Below, one piece after another: positions 52,940 to 61,579 of a DNA stretch of 64,000 nucleotides; position 1 is the stretch's first letter; every line of letters begins with the position of its first letter. The DNA is from Microvirga ossetica. GTDB lineage: Bacteria; Pseudomonadota; Alphaproteobacteria; Rhizobiales; Beijerinckiaceae. The stretch lies in contig NZ_CP016618.1 in NCBI RefSeq assembly GCF_002741015.1, forward strand, positions 310,001-374,000. The letters run 5' to 3'. The position numbers were made by a program, and so were the translations under genes. The notes beneath the pieces were generated by a model that was not told where the DNA came from, ran no database searches, and was given only the letters and a program-made list of their open reading frames with translations.

Positions 52940-53746
52940 CTATGTGTCTAGCAGTTCCTTGCGCACGGTGTCCCATACCTCTCGATTCTGAGCCGCTAGC
53001 AGGCCAGGCTGCTGATCTGAGGGATGATATCTGGAGCCATCAAGGCGAGCGACCCACCCTCCAGCCTCCGACACCAGCAAAGCGCCAGGGGCGTGATCCC
53101 AAGGCAGCAGCCGCCAGAACATCACGAAGTTCTGGTTTCCTGTCGCAACGGCCGGGTAGTCCACACCTGAGCATCTCGCTCCTGGCAGAATGGCAGAAAA
53201 CCGCGACGAGTTTGCAGTCACTCGCTCTTTCATCGGTTCCGGCAGGAACCGGGTGAGAACCGCCCCCCGACAAGAGGCGACGCTCGGAAATGACGACTCC
53301 GTTTGGACGCGAGTCCCGTTGATGAAGGCTCCAGCGCCAAGGGAAGCGACCGCGAGCTGGTCGCTAACGGGATCGAGGAGCCAGGCAGCAACAGTTTGCC
53401 CATGGCGTAACAACGCAACCATGACCGAGAACTCAGGTGATCCAGCAACGAAATTCGCCGTTCCGTCGAGTGGATCGACGAGCCAGACATCGCCTTCATC
53501 AAGTTCATTCATCAAGGCTGGTGTTTCTGCGGCTGCCTCTTCCCCGACCACCCGTGACCCGGGCAGGAGCGACATCAACCGGGGTGCAATGATCCGCTCT
53601 GCTTCACGATCTGCAATTGTGACCACCTCTCCTGGTGTCTTCTCCTCAACCTGACCTGCATGCAGCTTCTGAAAGCGGGGAAGAACTGCCTCGGCAGAGG
53701 CGTGTCGAAGTACGGCAGAAACCTCGTTGATCAACCCAGAGTGCAT
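52940..53746 (-). CDS. Inositol monophosphatase family protein
   Basis: A 268-residue enzyme of the Mg-dependent, Li-sensitive phosphatase family (inositol monophosphatase, histidinol phosphatase or PAP phosphatase). Metal-binding motifs are complete: GEEAA at 68-72, WLVDPLDGTANF at 88-99 and PWDHAPG at 215-221. The substrate cannot be decided by reading. It is the last gene of the module between sites 14 and 15. Confidence 0.88.
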   Translation of the reverse strand: MHSGLINEVSAVLRHASAEAVLPRFQKLHAGQVEEKTPGEVVTIADREAERIIAPRLMSLLPGSRVVGEEAAAETPALMNELDEGDVWLVDPLDGTANFVAGSPEFSVMVALLRHGQTVAAWLLDPVSDQLAVASLGAGAFINGTRVQTESSFPSVASCRGAVLTRFLPEPMKERVTANSSRFSAILPGARCSGVDYPAVATGNQNFVMFWRLLPWDHAPGALLVSEAGGWVARLDGSRYHPSDQQPGLLAAQNREVWDTVRKELLDT

Positions 53747-53827
53747 AGCCCCCTCAAACTTGTTTCTGACTCTCGTACTGTAAGATTTGTTCGTGAAAGG
53801 AGATGTCCTTCAATGCCTTACTAGAGA

Positions 53828-53855
53828 CTGGTGGCTTTTGCTACCGAATGCCGGA
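53828..53855 (+). repeat. TTTGCTACCGAATGCCGG repeat, copy 2
   Basis: CTGGTGGCTTTTGCTACC followed by GAATGCCGGA, 80 bp upstream of the phosphatase gene start and 32 bp before dif-like site 15. Confidence 0.7.
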
Positions 53856-53886
53856 TTGTTCTTTCGCTATTTAGCCTAGCCTACTC

Positions 53887-53914
53887 AGGTTCCGTAAACG
53901 GCCTTCCGCGAAAT
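53887..53914 (+). other. Dif-like site 15
   Basis: Left arm AGGTTCCGTAA, centre ACGGCC, right arm TTCCGCGAAAT. Last site of the series in the window. Confidence 0.72.
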
Positions 53915-54435
53915 TCTTGCCCTAAGGCAACGGCTCCGCGCTCGGAAGGTCCTGAAATTGCACTCGGCAGACCTTAGCAGAAGGTCCGTGTTCGGGCCAT
54001 GAACGGAAGCTCATGCTTGAGTCAGACTTCTGTGCAAATCGAGTCAAACTTTTCCGCATTTGAGTCAGACTTATAGGTTCTGAAACACACTGTTCAGAAA
54101 GCTAAATGTCTGACTCAAAATCAGCCTATTCCCCTGATGACGTGACACCAAAAGCTTGATCCAAATTTCAGAAAAGGCTGACTCTCGGGGATACGGGTAA
54201 CAGTAAAGCCCGACTCACTCGGTGTTGCACTCAATCTTGAGAGCGCACGTCTCATACCCCAAGCGAAGCGGACCTTCCGGCAGATCGGCTCTTGGGCCCC
54301 TCTGACCCCAAGGAGACGTTCAGGTGTTCCACTTCCGACTTGTATGGGTTTCGGCGCTGAGCACGACACGTGCCGTCCCGCCATCTTGGTCGGCAGGACG
54401 ACACCCTGTTCAAGTGCTTCGGTGAGGGGAGGCTC
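53915..54435. repeat. Non-coding region with GAGTCAGACTT repeats
   Basis: GAGTCAGACTT at 54019-54029, GAGTCAAACTT at 54041-54051, GAGTCAGACTT at 54062-54072 (spacing 22 and 21 bp) and an inverted copy GTCTGACTC at 54109-54117. Such phased repeats look like protein-binding sites or the end of a lost transposon. No gene recognised; an 87-codon minus-strand frame was not accepted. Confidence 0.5.
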
Positions 54436-55083
54436 TCACGCCGCCTTCGAAGCCTGCTGCGCCGTCAGCATCTCGATCTGCTCGTCTGCCCGTTTCGCCG
54501 CGGGGCGATGAACGTGCGGCTCGATATAAGCCTCGAAGACACGGCGCTTCTCGATCATGCCCGTCGCCATGCCCCATTGCAGGTGGCTGGCGAGCAGGAC
54601 GTCGGCGGCCGTGAAGCGGTCGCCTGCCACATAGATGCGGCCCTCGAGCCAGGCGGAGAGCGTATCGAGCACGCGCGGATAGGAGCCGTAACCGAAGCGC
54701 ATTTCCATATCGGACGAAGGATCCCAGCCGATAGCGTGGTTGGAGGCGGCAGGTTCCAGGCAGCCGACGGTGAAGAACAGCCAGCGGTAATAATCCCCCC
54801 GATGCTGGGGCTCGGGCGCAAGGCCCGCCTCGGGGAAGGCATCGGCCAGATAGGCGCAGATGGCGGCCGCCTCCGTCACGATGATCTCGCCGTGCTGGAT
54901 CGCCGGCACCTTGCCCATGGGATTGACGGCGAGGTATTCCGGCGCCTTCATCGTGGCCCCGTAATCCAGCACCTTGATGGTATAGGGACGGCCGATCTCC
55001 TCCAGCATCCAATGCACGATGCCGCCGCGCGATTGCGGATTGGTATAGAAGACAAGGTCTGCGCTCTTGGTTTGCGTGCTCAT
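54436..55083 (-). CDS. Glutathione S-transferase family protein
   Basis: A 215-residue GST. Thioredoxin-like N-terminal domain (LVFYTNPQSRGGIVHWMLEE, NPMGKVPAIQHGEIIVTEAA with the cis-Pro and Glu-Ser/Thr-type glutathione site) and an all-helical C-terminal domain (YVAGDRFTAADVLLASHLQW, the N-capping box motif). It has its own AAGGAGA ribosome-binding site before the ATG at 55083, so it can be made alone even though the regulator frame runs into it. The regulator probably controls it. Confidence 0.85.
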   Translation of the reverse strand: MSTQTKSADLVFYTNPQSRGGIVHWMLEEIGRPYTIKVLDYGATMKAPEYLAVNPMGKVPAIQHGEIIVTEAAAICAYLADAFPEAGLAPEPQHRGDYYRWLFFTVGCLEPAASNHAIGWDPSSDMEMRFGYGSYPRVLDTLSAWLEGRIYVAGDRFTAADVLLASHLQWGMATGMIEKRRVFEAYIEPHVHRPAAKRADEQIEMLTAQQASKAA

Positions 55084-55818
55084 GGGTGTCTCCTTGGTGT
55101 TGTGTGAATGGGAGACTGAATAGCGCATGCCACTGTCAGATTCTGGCAGCAGCGTTTGCCGCCATTCCTTCATGAGCTGCCGGCGCGGCCGGGGCAGGCG
55201 CTCGGGCAGGATCTCCGCCGCCTCGATGCGGTCGGTGCGGAAATGCCGGAAGCTGTCCCGCAGCTCGCACCAGGCTACCAGCACCCGGGTCGATTCGAAG
55301 AAGCCGATCGACACGGGCCAGATGATCCGCTCGGAGCGCGCGCCCTTCTCGTCGGTGTAGCTAATGGACAGCTTGCGCCCTTCGTTCAGGGCGCGCCTCA
55401 GATGCGCGAGATCGACGGGTTGCGGCCGGTCCCAGCCATGACCGACCACCAGGGCGTCGTCCTCCATGCGCTCGCGCAGGTCGGCGGGAAGGACGGCGGC
55501 GACTTTGGCCATGACGTTGCGGGCCGCCTGTGCCATCCCTTCGTCGGTTCGCCGCCCGACCCATTGCAGGCCGAGCGCCAGCGCCTCGATCTCCTGGGCG
55601 GAGAACATCAGGGGCGGGAGCAGGAAGCCGGGCTTCAGCACATAGCCGAGCCCCGGCTCGCCCTCGATCTGGGCCCCCATGGCCTGGAGCGAGGCGATGT
55701 CGCGATAGAGCGTGCGCAGCGAAATCCCCGCCTCCTGCGCCAGCACCGCCCCGCTCACCGGGCGGCGGTGACGGCGGAGGATTTGCAGGAGGTCGAAAAG
55801 GCGTTCGGCGCGGGACAT
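54436..55818 (-). CDS. WYL-domain (YafY-like) regulator reading without a stop into the GST gene
   Basis: The first 230 residues are a YafY family regulator: winged HTH (SRAERLFDLLQILRRHRRPV, GAVLAQEAGISLRTLYRDIA), a central linker and a WYL domain (LSISYTDEKGARSERIIWPV, LVAWCELRDSFRHFRTDRIE). No stop codon occurs before the GST: the frame continues through an intergenic-looking linker (SDSGMRYSVSHSHNTKETP) into it, predicting a 460-residue fusion. Either a real regulator-enzyme fusion or a lost stop codon. Confidence 0.75.
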   Translation of the reverse strand: MSRAERLFDLLQILRRHRRPVSGAVLAQEAGISLRTLYRDIASLQAMGAQIEGEPGLGYVLKPGFLLPPLMFSAQEIEALALGLQWVGRRTDEGMAQAARNVMAKVAAVLPADLRERMEDDALVVGHGWDRPQPVDLAHLRRALNEGRKLSISYTDEKGARSERIIWPVSIGFFESTRVLVAWCELRDSFRHFRTDRIEAAEILPERLPRPRRQLMKEWRQTLLPESDSGMRYSVSHSHNTKETPMSTQTKSADLVFYTNPQSRGGIVHWMLEEIGRPYTIKVLDYGATMKAPEYLAVNPMGKVPAIQHGEIIVTEAAAICAYLADAFPEAGLAPEPQHRGDYYRWLFFTVGCLEPAASNHAIGWDPSSDMEMRFGYGSYPRVLDTLSAWLEGRIYVAGDRFTAADVLLASHLQWGMATGMIEKRRVFEAYIEPHVHRPAAKRADEQIEMLTAQQASKAA

Positions 55819-56255
55819 AGGCTCAAGCGTAGCACGGGATGCTGTCAGATTGTGACAGCAGGATCGGGATATGCTGTGGGTGATGGGAGGGTGGCAGATT
55901 GTTCCAATCGTCATTAACACGGTGGTCATGTCGGCCCGATGGCGTCCCGTGGAATGCGACTGTCTAAGGACGAGATAAACGACCTGAGTCCTGCCAGGCC
56001 CGAAAGGGGAGGAAAGTCTCGCGCCTACGAAAGCTGTACAGGATGATCTTCTTGCGCGCCGCGTCGCAAGTCACCGTACCGCTCCGCAGTATCAGCCCGA
56101 CAGCCTCCCACGCAGGCAGGTTACAGCATTATGCGTTGACCGTTAAGGTTCTCCTCTGGGGAAGGCGAATGCTTGGTGCCGAAGCTAGGAGATATGATTA
56201 TCCGGCGGCCGTGAGGCCTTCACCCCCACCGAACCCGGTATCAGGTCAAACAAAT
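55819..56255. other. Intergenic stretch
   Basis: Holds the promoter region of the WYL regulator on its left side. No other feature recognised. Confidence 0.4.
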
Positions 56256-56285
56256 CTGGTGGCGTTTGCTACCGAATGCCGGAAC
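56256..56285 (+). repeat. TTTGCTACCGAATGCCGG repeat, copy 3
   Basis: CTGGTGGCGTTTGCTACC followed by GAATGCCGGAAC, about 100 bp upstream of the pseudogene at 56381. Confidence 0.7.
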
Positions 56286-56380
56286 GATGAGGACAGGAAT
56301 TGAGGCCTGCACAAGTAGACCTCGTTTGATCGAGCCGCTACAAGGCGTTCTACCGAGCGGCACTGGAGATCGTGCATTAG

Positions 56381-56929
56381 ATGTCGAACTATAAGTTTTC
56401 AGGCGCAACTATGAAAAACAACACGATTTCTAGCGGCCATCTCTCAACAACGGAACTCGACAGCTTTATCCTCCGAAACGCCGAAGAACTTGCTTTTCCA
56501 CCTTCCAGATGGGAAGCGGATACTCTTGCGGAAGTTCTGGCTTTGCCTCGTGTCGTAGTCACGCGGCCTCCAAACGCAGATTTGTTTGCGAGCGGCATGC
56601 GCCCGAATGATTGCCATTTGAACTGTGCCGCGCAGGTAGCGAATGACACCGAAAGGCGGAGTCGGCATGTTTCGGGATGGTATATCCACGGTTCCAACTT
56701 GATCCTCCATTAGGTAGTGGAAATAGGAAGCCAATGGTTTTGCCTGACGCCCCAGATCGTCAAAACACCTTCTCGATTCCAATTCATCCCGGATGCGCTG
56801 ATCGAGTGGCAGGATACAAGCGACGGCAAGGCTCGCGACGCATTTCGGTGTGGGAGAAAGCTCCCTCAAGCGCTTCGCAAATATCCTGAACTTCACATTC
56901 AAATGCGGGATGATACCAAGTCCTGCTGA
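56381..56929 (+). pseudogene. Hypothetical gene interrupted by a TAG and cut by an IS
   Basis: The frame reads up to GWYIHGSNLILH, then TAG at 56711-56713, then resumes in the same frame with VVEIGSQWFCLTPQ and FQFIPDALIEWQ. Around the stop, the sequence looks like the conserved pattern C-H-x-N (NDCHLNCA) ... GW ... HSVVE ... LTP seen in hypothetical proteins, so a serine codon seems to have become TAG. The 3' end runs into the IS630 element at 56914. Confidence 0.6.
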
Positions 56930-58070
56930 TCATCATTGGTGCGCCCACTCGCGCAAGCCGATCGACATGATGGTCCAGGGCTGATCCGTGAGCTTGGTCC
57001 AGGCCGCACAGCAGTGGTCGAGAATGTCGGTGTAGGACGTGAACACCCGGTTCGAGATCCAGTTCTCTCTCATAAACTGCCAGATGTTCTCCACCGGGTT
57101 CAACTCGGGTGCCTTGGCGGGCAGCGGCACCAGAGTGATGTTGGGCGGCACCTTCAGCTTGCGCGAGACGTGCCATCCAGCTTGGTCGAGCAGCAGCACT
57201 GCATGCGCGCTAGGCGCCACCGCCTGCGAGATCTCGGCCAGATGCAGCGTCATGGCCTCGGTCGTACAACGTGGCAGCACCAGACCCGCTCCTTTGCCTT
57301 GCGCCGGGCAGATCGCTCCGAAGATGTAAGCAGACGCAGTCCGCAGATCGCGGGGTGCTGAGGGCCGGGTGCCGCGCCTGGCCCAGCGCCGGGTGATCTT
57401 GTTCTTCTGGCCGATGCGCGCCTCATCAGCAAACCAGATCTCTAGCGGCTTGCCATCGGCCTCGTCTGTCGCGATTTCCTCCAGACGCGTGGGGAAGTCT
57501 TTTTAAAAACAGCCACGGCCGCTTCGCTCTTTTCACGATGGCGCGGCCGGGCTGAGAGCTTGCGGAAGTTCAGAGCCCGCAGTTCACGGCTGAGCGTCTG
57601 CTTGGAGATCCGGATCCGGTACTCCTCCCAGAGCCACTGCATCAGGTCGGCTAGGCGCCAGCGGACCACCCCGTGCACCGCCGGGATCGGGCCGCGCTCG
57701 ATCATCTCACTCAGGCGCTGCCGATGCTCGTCTTTGAGAATGGAGGGCTGGCCTGGCGCCTTGCCATCCAAAAGACCATCGGGCCCATGGGCATTGAAGT
57801 GCAGCACCCAATCACGCACGGTCTGTAGGCTAACCCCGCCGATCTCGGCCGCTTGGGTGCGCGAGCCGCCCTCGTAGATCACCGCCAGGGTCAGCAAGCG
57901 GCGGGTCTGCGGCGCATCCTTGCTCTGACGGGCCAGTTGGCGCAGGCGACCGGCACTATAATCAGGCCGGAGGGCGACGGGAACGGACATGGCAAACCTC
58001 CTCGCTTGCCATGTTGAATCACATCTCAAGGGCTTTGAGGCTGCGACGAGTCGCTCTCACCAGGACGTGG
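56916..58070 (-). mobile_element. IS630 family insertion sequence, 1155 bp
   Basis: Terminal inverted repeats CCAAGTCCTGCTGA (left) and, read inward, CCACGTCCTGGTGA (right), flanked by TA (56914-56915 and 58071-58072). Confidence 0.8.
56933..57990 (-). CDS. IS630 family transposase made by frameshift
   Basis: First frame from the ATG at 57990: HTH regions LRQLARQSKDAPQTRRLLTL and TQAAEIGGVSLQTVRDWVLH. Second frame: DDE domain with EIWFADEARIGQKNK, AVLLLDQAGWHVSRKLKVP and LPAKAPELNPVENIWQFMRE. The change lies at the TTTTTAAAAAG stretch near 57499-57508, a plausible slippery site. Confidence 0.82.
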
Positions 58071-58326
58071 TATGAGTTCAACTCACTGATAACTTTAGGC
58101 ATGTCAGCTGTGGATGCGCGCGAACGGGTAGACGCCACGTTGGGCGCTGAACTTAGGAGGATGGCCCCCATCTAAACGCTAGCCGAGACCTCTTTCTGGC
58201 ACTCGGAAAGCCGATCAAACCGTCCGTCTGGATGATAGGTGCAAGCACCCATGTGGTGTTGTTGATGACTGGAGAGCTTCGCGCTTGGTTCATCGTCCGA
58301 CGCGCTCCGTAGACCATCGCCTCGTC
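58071..58326. other. Intergenic stretch
   Basis: No gene recognised. Confidence 0.35.
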
Positions 58327-58515
58327 CAGCCTGATCGTATCCGCAAGTCGATCGGTGTCGAGAACACATTTGCAGCCGACCTTGGAAGCTTTTAGGAAAT
58401 GCAGGCGGCGCTCCAGCCGATCATCGACAAAGTCTGGCGGTATTGCGAACAGACGGGCGTGCGCGGGCGAAGGGTCACGCTCAAGGTGGACAGGATCGCA
58501 ATATCCGCATCAGTG
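58327..58515 (+). pseudogene. DNA polymerase IV (dinB) C-terminal fragment
   Basis: The frame reads RIRKSIGVENTFAADLGSF, then TAG, then EMQAALQPIIDKVWRYCEQT and GVRGRRVTLKV. This is the little-finger region of DinB (SxGxENTF...PxxDKVWRYCExTGxRGRTVTLKVK). Both the rest of the gene and the reading frame are lost. Confidence 0.75.
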
Positions 58516-58970
58516 GACTAAGCAGACCTTTATTCGTCGCGCTCTACGTTACACTTTGACCCAAACCGGACCATCGTGAACACGTAAGCTCGTCATCGGC
58601 CGCACGGCACTTCCGATGCTGCGGATCGCGAGAAATCCGCATAAGGATCGGCAGGGCGGAACCTGGGTGGGTCTTTGACGGCGGCACCGAGACGGAGAGG
58701 AAGTGCCCGAGTGGAGGAACCGATGCGATCATCGGAAGCGGCCGTCGAGGCGGATGACGGGCGTACCACACTCTTACAGGCTTCCGTGGCAAGGGTTTCG
58801 ATCCGCCGCCTGCGGCTCGCGTATACTCGCTGTAACCGGTCGTGCCGTCATGTGACCCGTGAACAACAGATCCCGACTTTGCGTAGGGCGGGCGGCCCGC
58901 CGTCTATCGCCCCGAATGGAACTCTGCTTGACTTGCGGCGGGCGGGCTGAGGAGTTCGGACGGAGCACTC
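58516..58970. other. Intergenic stretch
   Basis: No gene recognised. Confidence 0.35.
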
Positions 58971-59285
58971 ATGACGGAACGACGCTCGACCTGCGGGCTG
59001 TTGGGATTGTGGCTGGCGCTCGCCATGTCAGCGGGCTTCGGAAGCTCTCTCGCCTTCGCCCAGAAGGAGCACGAGGCAAGACGAGCGATCTCGCCAAGGC
59101 GGCGCAGAACCCCATTGCCGACATGATCAGCGTACCATTCCAGAACAACTTCAACTTCCATGTCGGCCCGCACGATCAGCTCCAGGACATCCTCAACATC
59201 CAGCCCGTCATCCCGATCACGCTGGACCGGGACTGGAACCTGATCACGCGCTGGATCACCCCGGTGATCTCGCAACCTCCTCTCA
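58971..59285 (+). pseudogene. Secreted transporter-like protein, frameshifted and truncated
   Basis: A signal peptide (GLLGLWLALAMSAGFGSSLA, then FAQ) starts at the ATG at 58971. A frame change near 59060-59090 is needed to continue into LAKAAQNPIADMISVPFQNN, FNFHVGPHDQLQDILNIQPV and ITLDRDWNLITRWITPVISQ, a conserved block of a widespread outer-membrane transporter-like family. The rest is replaced by an IS256 fragment. Confidence 0.72.
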
Positions 59286-59286
59286 C

Positions 59287-59643
59287 GGTGGCTGCGGGTG
59301 ATGAACGAGTTCAGGACCCGTGGCGTTGAGGACGTGCTGATTGCCATCGTCGATGGCCTAAAAGGCTTTCCCGAGGCGATCACGGCGGTGTTCCCCGAGA
59401 CCCAGGTTCAGACCTGCATCGTGCATCTGATCCGCGCGTCGCTGGCCTTCGTGTCCTACAAGGATCACAAAGCCGTGGCGGCAGCCTTGAAAGAGATCTA
59501 CCGGGCCAAGGGTGCCGAAGCCTGCCAGGCGGCCCTGGAGGCGTTTGCGACCTCTGTCTGGGGCCGCAAGTACGAGGCGATCGCAGCTTCCTGGCGGCGC
59601 AACTGGACGGCAGTGATCCCGTTCTTTGCCTTTCCCGACGAGG
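59287..59643 (+). pseudogene. IS256 family transposase fragment
   Basis: The frame reads VMNEFRTRGVEDVLIAIVDG, LKGFPEAITAVFPETQVQTC, IVHLIRASLAFVSYKDHKAV and WTAVIPFFAFPDEV, the central part of the Transposase_mut domain. Both ends are missing. Confidence 0.85.
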
Positions 59644-59766
59644 TGGGCGTGGAGTCCCCGTGCGAACTCCAGCGAGACAGCGGATAGCACCTCAGCAGAT
59701 CATGCGGGTGGCGGGCTGTCGGTCGAACATCCGGCTTGAAGGCAACAATCGCCGAGGAGGGAGGCC

Positions 59767-60117
59767 TCAGGGGCAGAAGTAGCCCCGCGCATTGTCCGAA
59801 ATGCAGCGCGCCCCGTTCGGGAGAGTGATTCCGCCTGCTCCGTCGGGTGGAATATAGGCCCCGGTGGAGATCGTGAACCCGCCATTGGGATCGGCCGGCA
59901 CCGTTGAGCCGTCCGGCAGAGTGAACCTGCCATCGCTGTAGGTGATGTGCCGGGTGTATCCTGGCGGAAGGGCCACCGGGATGGCGGCCGGGGGCACGGG
60001 AGGTGCTGCCTGTGTCGATCCGAGATTGGCTGGCGGAACGGGCTGGGATGGCGGCTCGCTTGACGAAACGCAGCCTGACAGGACAAGGCCCATCAGCAGG
60101 ATTGCCGGCACTCGCAT
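59767..60117 (-). CDS. Small lipoprotein
   Basis: A 116-residue protein with a lipobox (ILLMGLVLSGC, Cys16), a Pro-rich linker (SSSEPPSQPVPPANLGSTQA) and a C-terminal repeat-like part (FTLPDGSTVPADPNGGFTIS, YIPPDGAGGITLPNGARCIS). The ATG at 60117 fits the signal sequence; the frame is open further upstream. Function unknown. Confidence 0.65.
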   Translation of the reverse strand: MRVPAILLMGLVLSGCVSSSEPPSQPVPPANLGSTQAAPPVPPAAIPVALPPGYTRHITYSDGRFTLPDGSTVPADPNGGFTISTGAYIPPDGAGGITLPNGARCISDNARGYFCP

Positions 60118-60546
60118 CGAATTCCTCCGCTCCGTCAGGGCTGGCCTCCGCGCCAAAGATAGCGGAGTGGATCGCGATCTGAAGCGGAAAATCAATCCAC
60201 TATCGTTGACGGTGATGACTGTCGCCGGTCCACGGGCGTTGCCATCTCAGCCAGAGCAGACGTTCCCGAAAGGTAGAGGACCAGCAGGGATTGACCGATG
60301 CTGTTCTCTAATGGGTGTGAAACGGCACCGAAGCTTTGACCCCTCCCAAGGGAAGCGCAACGCCGGGATTTAGCGACACAAAATGGGAATCCGTGGGGTC
60401 ACGATCGGCGCCGATGATGACTCCGCCGATACTACGAATTTGTTAGCAACGTCATGTGCGTAACGGCAGCCGGCTCAAGGGTCTGTATTCGATGCCGATT
60501 TACGGTCGAGCCGCATCCGTGCCATCGAGATCCTCTGCAAGGTTGG
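60118..60546. other. Intergenic stretch
   Basis: No gene recognised. Confidence 0.35.
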
Positions 60547-61521
60547 TCACGAAGCCATTTCCGAGGCCTGTACCTTGGTGTCGGCCACGGCGGCGCCGCG
60601 CAATCCGATGCTCCGGTCCGAGCCCGTGGTGGTGTCGCGCGAAGTCTGCCGTTCCAGCTCCGCATTCAGCTCGGCGCCGAGGAGCACCGCAAAGGCGGTC
60701 AGATAGGACCAGGTCAGCAGCATCATGATGGTCCCAAGCAGTCCCAAGGTCTGGTTGTACGAGGGAAAGTGCGCGACGTAGAACGAGAATCCGGTCGAGC
60801 TGACCAGCCACAGGGCCGTTGCAGCTGCCGCTCCTGGACTGACCCAGCGCCACTTGGCAGCGCGTCGGCACGGGGCAAAGCGGTAGAGCATCGCAAGGGC
60901 TGCGACGCACAGCATGGCCAGTGCCGGCCATCGGGCAATCGAGAGGATTGATTGCAGGGGCGCACCGAGCGGTAGCCGGCCCAGGATGATGGGGAGCAGG
61001 GCGACAAGCGTGAATGCCAGCAGCATGAACAACCCGGCGGCGACCGTGACGACCAAGGCATCCCGTGCCCGGTGCAGGAAGCTGCGGGTTTCCTCCTCGC
61101 GATAGGCAACGTTCAGGGCCGCGATCAGACCCGAAGCTCCCGACCAGGCGCCCCACAGCGCGGCAAGAAAGCCGCCGCCGAGCCCAGTCCCAAGCTGAGT
61201 TCGGGAGGTGCGGGCAATCGCCTGCATCTGATCGGCGAGGAACGTGGTGGCGATCCCGGGCACGAGACCGCCAAGCATCTCGATGGGGCGATGCACCGCC
61301 TCCGGGTCGACCAGAAGGCCGAACAGGGCAACCGGAACGGAGATGCCCGGAATGGCCGCGAAGATGGCGCAGAAGGCCACGCCCGCCGACCTGAGCCACA
61401 TGCCATCCTGGCGCAGGGACCCAACCAGTCTGGTGATGATGTCGAACCAGCCCCGGCTGGAGATGTCGCCTGGGTGATCCGCATCGCAGGTGGCATCCTC
61501 CCGCGGCCTCGATGCTGGCAT
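60547..61521 (-). CDS. YihY/UPF0761 family inner-membrane protein
   Basis: A 324-residue membrane protein with about six helices. Family motifs: SAGVAFCAIFAAIPGISVPV near residue 45, LLTWSYLTAFAVLLGAELNA near the C-terminus (the GAELNAELE motif) and NVAYREEETRSFLHRARDAL in the middle. I chose the ATG at 61521 because GGAGAGGAA lies just upstream. YihY proteins were once annotated as RNase BN; their role is unclear. Confidence 0.85.
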   Translation of the reverse strand: MPASRPREDATCDADHPGDISSRGWFDIITRLVGSLRQDGMWLRSAGVAFCAIFAAIPGISVPVALFGLLVDPEAVHRPIEMLGGLVPGIATTFLADQMQAIARTSRTQLGTGLGGGFLAALWGAWSGASGLIAALNVAYREEETRSFLHRARDALVVTVAAGLFMLLAFTLVALLPIILGRLPLGAPLQSILSIARWPALAMLCVAALAMLYRFAPCRRAAKWRWVSPGAAAATALWLVSSTGFSFYVAHFPSYNQTLGLLGTIMMLLTWSYLTAFAVLLGAELNAELERQTSRDTTTGSDRSIGLRGAAVADTKVQASEMAS

Positions 61522-61579
61522 CGAACGATTCCTCTCCAGCATCTGCGGGACCTGCGAATATCAGCCTCCGGCTGTGATG

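Noticed and set aside
53887..53914. Reading the dif-like sites as integron attC sites
   Set aside because: They lack the attC R' and R'' core triplet arrangement and long imperfect palindromes, and no integron integrase is visible; the 11-6-11 Xer layout fits better.
54121..54384. An 87-codon minus-strand frame
   Set aside because: No family features; it lies in DNA rich in short repeats.
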